From: Nevskiaceae bacterium | Lineage (GTDB): Bacteria > Pseudomonadota > Gammaproteobacteria > Steroidobacterales > Steroidobacteraceae | Length of the DNA stretch: 5,760 bases | Direction: 5' to 3' | NCBI GenBank assembly: GCA_031277355.1 | Contig: JAITMN010000134.1 | Coordinates: 1-5,760, forward strand | Part shown: in pieces, positions 1 through 4,966 of the stretch | How positions within the stretch are numbered: position 1 is the first letter of the stretch | How the letters are laid out: each line of letters begins with the position of its first letter | Translations under genes and position numbers: made by a program | The notes under the pieces: generated by a model | Databases searched by the model: none | What the model was told of the DNA's origin: nothing | What the model saw: only the letters and a program-made list of their open reading frames with translations

Positions 1-2944
1 GGTGCTGTTCGACGCCGCTTCGCGCGGCCGCTACGCCACCGATGCGTCGATCTATCAGATCATGCCGGCGGGCGTGTTCATTCCCACCTGCGATGACGAC
101 ATCACCACCGCGCTGCAAATTGCGCGCGAACTGAAAGTGCCGGTGCTGCCGCGCGGTGCGGGCACCAGTCAATGCGGACAAACCACCGGCGCGGCGCTGG
201 TGATCGACGTCTCCAAACATCTGCGCAAGGTGTTGTCGGTGGATGCGCAGGCGGGCGTTGCCGAAGTCGAACCGGGTTTGGTGCTGGATCATCTGAACGC
301 GCAGCTCAAACCGCTGGGGCTGTGGTATCCGGTGGATGTGTCCACCAGCGCGCAGGCCACGCTGGGCGGCATGGCCGGCAACAACTCCTGCGGTTCGCGT
401 TCCATCGCCTACGGCAACATGGTGCACAACGTACTGGGCGCGCAGGCGTGGTTGGCCGATGGTGAGCTGTTGCAATTCGGCCCGGTAGCGCAGGCCACGG
501 GACGCACTGCGCACATCGCCGAGTTCGTGCGCGCACTGGCGATGCAGCACGCTGCTGAAATTCACACGCACTGGCCCAAGGTGCTGCGCCGCGTAGCCGG
601 CTACAACCTCGACATCTTCGACAACCAGAACGTGCGGCCCTACACCGCCGACGGCAGTGTGAACCTCGCGCATCTGCTGATCGGCTCCGAAGGCACGCTG
701 GCCTTCACGCGATCGCTGAAACTGAAGCTCAGCGCGCTGCCGCGATCCAAAGTGCTGGGCGTGGTGAACTTTCCCACCTTCCACAAGGCAATGGACTCGG
801 CGCAGCACATCGTCAAGCTTGGCCCCACGGCGGTGGAATTGGTCGATCGCACGATGATCGAACTGAGCCTCGCCAATCCCGCGTTCAAGCCCACCATCGA
901 AACCGCGTTGATCGGCCGCCCCGCCGCGATTCTGCTCGTGGAGTTTTCCGGCGACGACAAGGCCGCGCTGCTGCACAAGCTGCGTCAATTGGTGGAATTG
1001 ATCGGCGATCTGGGTCTGCCCGGCAGCGTGGTGGAAATGCCCGACGACACACCGCAGAAAAATCTGTGGGAAGTGCGCAAGGCGGGCCTGAACATCATGA
1101 TGAGCCTGAAGGGTGACGGCAAGCCGGTGAGCTTCATCGAAGATTGCGCGGTGCCGGTGGAGCATCTGGCCGAATACACCGATGCGCTGATCAACGTGTT
1201 CGCCAAACATGGCACGCGCGGCACCTTCTATGCACACGCCTCGGTAGGCACGCTGCATGTGCGGCCCATTCTCGACATGCGCAACGATGGCGCGGAGAAG
1301 ATGCGCGCGATTGCCGAAGAAGCCGGCGAACTGGTGCGCAGGTTTCGCGGCGCGTACAGCGGCGAGCATGGCGATGGCCTGTGCCGTGGCGAATGGATCG
1401 CGTGGCAGTTCGGGCCGAAGTTGAACGACGCCTTTCGCGCAATCAAACAGCACTTTGATCCCGATGGACTGTACAACCCCGGCAAGATCATCGACCCGCC
1501 GAAGATCGACGATGGCAGGCTGTTTCGCTTTGCGCCGCCCGGCACGCCGCAGCAGTACACGCGCATCCCGATCAAGCCCGCGCTGGATTGGTCTGCATGG
1601 AATGTGCGCGCCGATCCGGTAACCGAGATCACCACGCCGCCCGGCACCGGCGGTGATGTCACCGGCGGCTTTGCGATAGCCGTGGAGATGTGCAACAACA
1701 ATGGTCACTGCCGCAAGTTCGATGCCGGCGTGATGTGCCCGAGCTATCGCGTCACGCGCGATGAACAGCATTTAACGCGCGGACGCGCGAACACGTTGCG
1801 CCTTGCCATCTCGGGGCAGCTTGGCCCCGATGCGCTGACCAGTGAAGCAATGGCCGAGACGATGGACCTGTGCGTGGGCTGCAAGGGCTGCAAGCGCGAC
1901 TGCCCCACCGGCGTTGATATGGCCCGCATGAAGGTAGAGTTTCTCGCGCAGTACAAAGCCCGGCATGGTCACACGCTGCGCGACAAACTCATTGCTCATC
2001 TGCCCCGTTATGCCGCAATGGCCAGCCGCTTCGCGGGACTGCTGAACCTGCGCAACAAGGTTGCGTTGCTGCGCACACTGGGCGAAAAACTGCTGGGATT
2101 CTCGGCGCAGCGGGCATTGCCCACCTGGCGGCGCGACACATTCTGGCGTTCGCGCGAGTTGGGAGAGTTCATCAGCCGCGAACAGGCGTTGACGCTGGCC
2201 GCTGCGGGCCAGCGCGTGGCGGTGCTGTTCGTCGATACCTTCAACGGCGCATTTGAAAACGAAAACGCACTGGCGGCGGCGCGCGTGCTGCGCGCGGCGG
2301 GCTATGCCTTGCACACTGCGGTGAAAGGCGACGGTGGAAACTACTGCTGCGGCCGCACCTATCTGAGCACCGGCATGATCGAGGCGGCCAAGGCCAGCGC
2401 GGGCGCGTTGATTCAGGCGCTTGCGCCATTGGCGCGAGCCGCAATTCCCATTGTGGGACTGGAACCTTCCTGCCTGCTCACGCTGCGCGATGAAGCGCTG
2501 GTGTTGGGGTTGGGTGAGCCGGCAATGGTCGTCGCCTCGCAAGCCTTGCTGTTCGAGGAATTCATCGCGCGAGAAGTGAAGGCCGGCCGATTCGCGCTGA
2601 AGCTGCGCGCCGCCGACGCGCCGATTCTGCTGCACGGTCATTGCCATCAAAAAGCCTTCGACGCCGTGCGCCCGATACTCGACGTGCTGAAGCTGATCCC
2701 GAACGCCAACCCCACATTGATCCAAAGCGCCTGCTGCGGCATGGCCGGCAGCTTCGGCTACGAAGCCGGGCACGAAAAGGTGTCGATGGATATGGCCGAA
2801 GCAGCGTTGCTGCCTGCGATCCGCAAGCAGCCCGGAGCCATTGTCGTGGCCGATGGCGTCAGTTGCCGGCATCAGATCGCCGCCGGCGCTGCTCGCGAGG
2901 CCATTCACGTGGCGCGCCTTCTGGATCAGTTATTGATGCCGTAA
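1..2944 (+). CDS. FAD-binding and Fe-S-binding 2-hydroxyacid dehydrogenase (YdiJ-like GlcD-GlcF fusion), 5'-partial
   Basis: Flavin and iron-sulfur dehydrogenase expected to oxidise a D-2-hydroxyacid (D-lactate, D-2-hydroxyglutarate or glycolate) and pass electrons to the membrane quinone pool. Numbering from the GTG at base 2, the PCMH-type FAD domain spans about residues 20-240, with RGAGTSQCGQ at 51-60, TLGGMAGNNSCG at 120-131 and GSEGTL at 228-233. The FAD-oxidase C-terminal domain (about 245-497) carries HASVGTLHVRP at 412-422, GEHGDG at 454-459 and NPGK at 492-495. A ferredoxin-like part follows, with C564, C570, C579 and then C624-x2-C627-x2-C630-x3-C634-P. Two cysteine-rich CCG-type repeats end the protein (CCG 782-784 with EPSC 821-824; HGHCHQK 878-884 with CCG 911-913). 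E. coli YdiJ, from memory about 1,018 residues, has the same order. The GTG at base 2 is probably an internal valine: relatives have N-terminal sequence before this point, so the start lies off the left edge. The family is certain; the substrate is not. Confidence 0.93.
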   Translation, partial: VLFDAASRGRYATDASIYQIMPAGVFIPTCDDDITTALQIARELKVPVLPRGAGTSQCGQTTGAALVIDVSKHLRKVLSVDAQAGVAEVEPGLVLDHLNAQLKPLGLWYPVDVSTSAQATLGGMAGNNSCGSRSIAYGNMVHNVLGAQAWLADGELLQFGPVAQATGRTAHIAEFVRALAMQHAAEIHTHWPKVLRRVAGYNLDIFDNQNVRPYTADGSVNLAHLLIGSEGTLAFTRSLKLKLSALPRSKVLGVVNFPTFHKAMDSAQHIVKLGPTAVELVDRTMIELSLANPAFKPTIETALIGRPAAILLVEFSGDDKAALLHKLRQLVELIGDLGLPGSVVEMPDDTPQKNLWEVRKAGLNIMMSLKGDGKPVSFIEDCAVPVEHLAEYTDALINVFAKHGTRGTFYAHASVGTLHVRPILDMRNDGAEKMRAIAEEAGELVRRFRGAYSGEHGDGLCRGEWIAWQFGPKLNDAFRAIKQHFDPDGLYNPGKIIDPPKIDDGRLFRFAPPGTPQQYTRIPIKPALDWSAWNVRADPVTEITTPPGTGGDVTGGFAIAVEMCNNNGHCRKFDAGVMCPSYRVTRDEQHLTRGRANTLRLAISGQLGPDALTSEAMAETMDLCVGCKGCKRDCPTGVDMARMKVEFLAQYKARHGHTLRDKLIAHLPRYAAMASRFAGLLNLRNKVALLRTLGEKLLGFSAQRALPTWRRDTFWRSRELGEFISREQALTLAAAGQRVAVLFVDTFNGAFENENALAAARVLRAAGYALHTAVKGDGGNYCCGRTYLSTGMIEAAKASAGALIQALAPLARAAIPIVGLEPSCLLTLRDEALVLGLGEPAMVVASQALLFEEFIAREVKAGRFALKLRAADAPILLHGHCHQKAFDAVRPILDVLKLIPNANPTLIQSACCGMAGSFGYEAGHEKVSMDMAEAALLPAIRKQPGAIVVADGVSCRHQIAAGAAREAIHVARLLDQLLMP

Positions 2945-2956
2945 AACCGGCATTTT
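2935..2956 (+). terminator. Short hairpin plus T4 overlapping the dehydrogenase stop codon
   Basis: ATGCCG (2936-2941) and CGGCAT (2948-2953) form a perfect 6-bp stem around a 6-base loop that contains the TAA stop (2942-2944). G2935 and T2954 could add a wobble pair, and the right arm runs into TTTT (2953-2956). The layout is that of an intrinsic terminator, but the stem is short and the T-run brief, so termination may be partial. It would separate the dehydrogenase from the lipoprotein gene downstream. Confidence 0.4.
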
Positions 2957-2992
2957 GGTGCAAACTACAAAGGGTTTGAGTTCCCGCAAGAC

Positions 2993-2996
2993 GAGG
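2993..2996 (+). promoter_or_regulatory. Ribosome binding site of the DUF1080 lipoprotein gene
   Basis: GAGG lies 8 bases before the ATG at 3005. This supports that ATG, which also begins a complete lipoprotein signal peptide. I found no convincing -35/-10 pair in the 60-base gap after the dehydrogenase. Confidence 0.6.
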
Positions 2997-3004
2997 ATGA
3001 GCAC

Positions 3005-3631
3005 ATGAAAGACTGTCGGATAAGCAAAGCACTGGTTCCCGCGCTGCTGTTCAGCGCCGTGCTGGCCGGTTGTTCGGGCCAGCAAGCGCCGCCGCAGGCC
3101 GCTGCCGCGCCCGCAGAAACTGCCGCAACCAGCAGCGCCGTGAATATGTCGGGCAGCTTCGACGGCTGGCGTCAACTCGGCAGCGCCAATTGGACCATCG
3201 AGAACGGCGAGTTCGTCGCCACGATGGGAACGGGCATGCTGGTCACGCAAGACACTTACACCGATTTTCGCATCACGCTGGAGTTCTTCGTTGATTCCGG
3301 CAAGGCCAACAGCGGCGTGTTTCTGCGCGCTTCCAATCCGGATGAAATCGCCGAAACCAATGCCTATGAAGTGAACATCTTCGATGAGCGCCCGGATCAA
3401 ACCGGCCGCACCGGCGCCATCGTGCGTTTTGCTCCGGCCAGTCAGGCGATCAACGCCGCAGGTCAGTGGAACACCTACGACATCACCGCGCAGGGCGATC
3501 ATCTGGTCGTCGTGTTCAATGGCGTGACAACGGTAGACACGCACGATTCCACCTACGCCAGCGGCCCGATTGCGCTGCAATACGGCGCAGGCGAAGTGCG
3601 GTTTCGCAATGTGAAGATCGAGCGTCTGTAG
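3005..3631 (+). CDS. DUF1080 (3-keto-disaccharide hydrolase-like) lipoprotein
   Basis: A 208-residue envelope lipoprotein. The signal peptide is a short charged start (K2, R5, K8), a hydrophobic core at about 10-20 and the lipobox LAGC with the lipidated cysteine at C23. The +2 residue is Ser rather than Asp, which in enterobacterial rules favours the outer membrane. An Ala/Pro/Gln-rich linker (about 26-46) follows, then one DUF1080 domain (about 48-208), a concanavalin-like beta sandwich. Family hallmarks seen are FDGW at 52-55, NSGVFLR at 102-108, YEVNIFDE at 121-128, TGAIV at 136-140, a WNTYDI strand, and the closing G-x-I-x-LQ then FRNVKI. Characterised members cleave 3-keto-glycosides, but many are untested and this copy could be a binding protein. 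No sugar 3-oxidase gene is in view. GAGG 8 bases upstream supports the start. The upstream gene may end in a terminator, so co-transcription is uncertain. Confidence 0.87.
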   Translation: MKDCRISKALVPALLFSAVLAGCSGQQAPPQAAAAPAETAATSSAVNMSGSFDGWRQLGSANWTIENGEFVATMGTGMLVTQDTYTDFRITLEFFVDSGKANSGVFLRASNPDEIAETNAYEVNIFDERPDQTGRTGAIVRFAPASQAINAAGQWNTYDITAQGDHLVVVFNGVTTVDTHDSTYASGPIALQYGAGEVRFRNVKIERL

Positions 3632-3644
3632 GATTTGATTCGAG

Positions 3645-3678
3645 GAGCGCGGTCGCGATCACAATCGCGATGGCGCTT
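3645..3678. terminator. Imperfect inverted repeat between convergent genes, candidate bidirectional terminator
   Basis: TCGCGAT (3653-3659) and ATCGCGA (3664-3670) pair perfectly around a CACA loop. AGCGC (3646-3650) and GCGCT (3673-3677) form a second 5-bp stem outside it. Between them are one G-T wobble and one G-G mismatch, and a further G-T wobble closes the outside. It fills most of the 61-base gap between the lipoprotein gene (ends 3631) and the regulator gene (ends 3693 on the other strand). Position suits a shared terminator, but neither side has a real T-run, so a factor-dependent stop or an mRNA-protecting hairpin is also possible. Confidence 0.45.
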
Positions 3679-3692
3679 GCCTCACCAAAGCG

Positions 3693-4004
3693 TCACTGAT
3701 GCTGAACGGCGCTGATCACTTTCTCTATCGTCGTATTGGCTTCCAGCGGATGCCTTAGCTTGCGATCCAGCGACAGAATGTAGCGGTTCGCGCGCCCGTG
3801 GCGCTGACGGGTGATCACGCCGGCGTCTTCCAATTCCCCGATGATCCGTTGCACCGCGCGTTCGGTGATGCCCACCTTGCGCGCGATTTCGCGCACCCGC
3901 TCGGCGGAGTTGCGCACGATGCACACGAGCACATGAGCGTGATTGCTGAAGATCGTCCACTGGGGACGACTGGCCTCCATGGCCTTAGGGTGTGGTTGCG
4001 TCAT
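3693..4004 (-). CDS. Small winged-helix transcriptional regulator (MarR/ArsR-like fold)
   Basis: A 103-residue DNA-binding protein with little beyond a single winged-helix domain. WTIFSNHAHVL (16-26) is the first helix region. V37-V44 and the recognition segment ITERAVQRIIGELEDAG (46-62) form the helix-turn-helix, and the wing follows at about 65-77 (TRQRHGRANRY). A conserved-looking tail, LRHPLEA (83-89), ends in a short helix. Proteins of this style (WxxxxNHAHVL, then GITERAVQRI, then RHPLEA) are common short stand-alone regulators; no ligand pocket or metal-binding cysteine set is visible (only C28). It is divergent from the membrane/SPFH operon, with a 107-base gap of repeats and a promoter, so autoregulation and control of that operon are reasonable inferences. 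The ATG at 4002-4004 has no clear Shine-Dalgarno. The in-frame Met9 has AAGG only two bases before it, so the start is less certain than the gene. Confidence 0.85.
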   Translation of the reverse strand: MTQPHPKAMEASRPQWTIFSNHAHVLVCIVRNSAERVREIARKVGITERAVQRIIGELEDAGVITRQRHGRANRYILSLDRKLRHPLEANTTIEKVISAVQHQ

Positions 4005-4036
4005 AGAAGCCGCGCATGATACGGCCCATTCATGAT

Positions 4037-4048
4037 TACTTGTACTTG
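4037..4048 (+). repeat. Tandem TACTTG hexamer pair
   Basis: TACTTG occurs twice back to back (4037-4042 and 4043-4048), next to the TATAAT hexamer and around the predicted start of - strand transcription. It could be a second protein-binding site or chance in AT-rich DNA. Confidence 0.35.
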
Positions 4049-4049
4049 A

Positions 4050-4078
4050 ATTATATTACATGTATCGTATTTCATGTA
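4050..4078 (-). promoter_or_regulatory. Candidate sigma70 promoter for the winged-helix regulator gene
   Basis: Read on the - strand, 4055-4050 is TATAAT, a perfect -10. At 17-bp spacing the -35 position (4078-4073) reads TACATG, which matches consensus poorly (2 of 6). A strong -10 with a weak -35 suggests dependence on, or blocking by, a bound protein. The predicted start of transcription near 4043 leaves a leader of about 40 bases. Confidence 0.5.
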
Positions 4079-4079
4079 T
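4057..4079. repeat. Two direct copies of a CATGTAT box, candidate operator
   Basis: TACATGTAT (4057-4065) and TTCATGTAT (4071-4079) match at 8 of 9 bases and are offset by 14 bp. The first contains the 8-bp palindrome TACATGTA (4057-4064). They cover the spacer and -35 position of the - strand promoter. Looser relatives sit at 4030-4036 (TCATGAT) and 4014-4020 (GCATGAT). The natural candidate binder is the winged-helix regulator encoded alongside; this is inference from position. Confidence 0.45.
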
Positions 4080-4101
4080 TGAGTAGCGTATGAAAAATAG
4101 T

Positions 4102-4105
4102 GAGG
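4102..4105 (+). promoter_or_regulatory. Ribosome binding site that fixes the start of the GRDP-like gene
   Basis: GAGG sits 6 bases before the ATG at 4112. The in-frame GTG at 4100 overlaps this GAGG and has no site of its own, so the ATG at 4112 is preferred over the longer reading by four codons. Confidence 0.65.
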
Positions 4106-4111
4106 TACATC

Positions 4112-4948
4112 ATGAACATACGAAATCTCACAACTTGGGACCGTCTACAGGCCCTGGAAATGCCCTCCACCGGCGCATCGTTTCCCTTCGCCGACCGGCT
4201 GGCCCGCGACAATGGCTGGACGCAGGACTTCGCCGTGCGGGCCATCGAGGAATATCGCAAGTTCTGCTTTCTGGCCACGCATGCCGGTCATCCGGTAACG
4301 CCATCGGATCAGGTGGATCAGGTCTGGCATCTGCATCTGCTGTATTCGCAGCACTATTGGGAGGCGCTGTGCGGCGAGGCGCTGGGCACGCCGCTGCATC
4401 ACGGCCCGACACGCGGCGGCTTGGCCGAAGTACGCAAATTCAACGACTGGTATCAACGCACGCTCGATTCCTATCGACGCTATTTCGGAGAACCGCCGCC
4501 GGAGTTGTGGCCCGACGCGGCCGAACGCTTCGACCGGCGTCATCTGTATGTACGCATCGACAAGCGCGACACGATCACCATCGACCGCAGGCTTGCGCGT
4601 CGCGTGATGGGCTTCTCCGGCATCGCAATGGCCGGTATTGGCGTGGCGGCCTGCGCGTCCAATTCCTCCCATGCTGAGGGTCAATTCAGCATCGCGACAT
4701 CGTTCATCTGGCTGCTGGTGGCGATCGCGGCGGTGGTCATGGTGCTTGGGGCCGCCACGGCGAAAGCCGATGAAGTGACCCATGACCCCGACGAAAAACG
4801 CGACGACGCGAAAGCCAAGCGCGATGAAGGCGGTCCCGGATGCGGTGGAGGTGGAGGGGGCGGCGATGGTGGTGGTGGCGGCGATGGCGGCTGCGGTTCC
4901 GGTGGCTGCGGCGGTGGTGGTTGTGGCGGCTGCGGCGGTTGCGGTTAA
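4112..4948 (+). CDS. Membrane protein with GRDP-like His-motif domain, two TM segments and Gly/Cys-rich tail
   Basis: A 278-residue protein of unknown function. The N-terminal domain (about 22-145) resembles the glycine-rich-domain-containing protein (GRDP-like) family: FADRLARDNGW (26-36), EEYRKF (46-51), QVWHLHLLY (70-78), HYW (81-83), LHHGPTRGG (95-103), KFNDWY (109-114), YFG (124-126) and PPELWP (129-134). H73, H75, H81, H96 and H97 could bind metal. Two hydrophobic segments follow at about 165-181 and 198-216. R159, R160, R163 and R164 before the first, and the charged stretch 220-239 after the second, suggest both ends are cytoplasmic. The tail (240-278) is almost only Gly with C244, C261, C266, C271, C274 and C277. 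VAAC at 178-181 looks like a lipobox but lies inside the protein. The SPFH gene starts 18 bases downstream, so the two are probably one operon. Family placement is from recalled motifs; the role is unknown. Confidence 0.85.
   Translation: MNIRNLTTWDRLQALEMPSTGASFPFADRLARDNGWTQDFAVRAIEEYRKFCFLATHAGHPVTPSDQVDQVWHLHLLYSQHYWEALCGEALGTPLHHGPTRGGLAEVRKFNDWYQRTLDSYRRYFGEPPPELWPDAAERFDRRHLYVRIDKRDTITIDRRLARRVMGFSGIAMAGIGVAACASNSSHAEGQFSIATSFIWLLVAIAAVVMVLGAATAKADEVTHDPDEKRDDAKAKRDEGGPGCGGGGGGGDGGGGGDGGCGSGGCGGGGCGGCGGCG
4838..4945 (+). repeat. GGN-rich low-complexity tract encoding the Gly/Cys tail
   Basis: About 108 bases of near-continuous GGC/GGT/GGA codons broken by TGC/TGT and GAT. The coding strand is strongly G-rich, with several GG runs at one-base spacing around 4844-4860, giving potential for G-quadruplex formation and replication slippage. 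The reading frame stays open to a TAA at 4946-4948. Confidence 0.75.
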
Positions 4949-4956
4949 CAAACCTT

Positions 4957-4960
4957 GGAG
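4957..4960 (+). promoter_or_regulatory. Ribosome binding site of the SPFH gene
   Basis: GGAG lies 6 bases before the ATG at 4967, inside the 18-base gap after the GRDP-like gene. No promoter fits in the gap, so translation from a shared mRNA is expected. Confidence 0.7.
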
Positions 4961-4966
4961 AAAACC

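Larger units (their letters stand above)
4005..4111. promoter_or_regulatory. Divergent AT-rich control region between the regulator and the membrane/SPFH operon
   Basis: Bases 4029-4100 are clearly richer in A and T than the flanking genes. The region holds a perfect - strand -10 hexamer, an overlapping + strand candidate (TATATT, 4052-4057, 5 of 6 to consensus, with a poor TTCATG -35 at 4029-4034, 17 bp spacing), CATG-centred boxes and a tandem hexamer. It must serve both transcription units, since no other space exists between them. Confidence 0.7.

Noticed and set aside
2..4. GTG at base 2 as the true start of the dehydrogenase
   Set aside because: Relatives carry N-terminal sequence ahead of the LFDAASRGRYATDASIYQ stretch, and the window edge prevents seeing any ribosome binding site; an internal valine is more likely.
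1772..2908. Long open frame (378 codons) on the - strand
   Set aside because: It lies fully antisense to the Fe-S and CCG part of the dehydrogenase, whose motifs are intact. The translation has no recognisable domain and is Gln/Arg/His-rich, as GC-rich antisense frames usually are.
2957..3004. A promoter for the lipoprotein gene
   Set aside because: TTGGTG at 2955-2960 could pass as a weak -35, but no -10-like hexamer follows at 16-18 bp.
4100..4111. GTG at 4100 as the start of the GRDP-like gene
   Set aside because: The GTG overlaps the GAGG at 4102-4105, which is correctly spaced for the ATG at 4112.
4090..4677. + strand frame of 195 codons starting at ATG 4090
   Set aside because: Overlaps the GRDP-like gene in another frame, has no family motifs and lacks a well-placed ribosome binding site.
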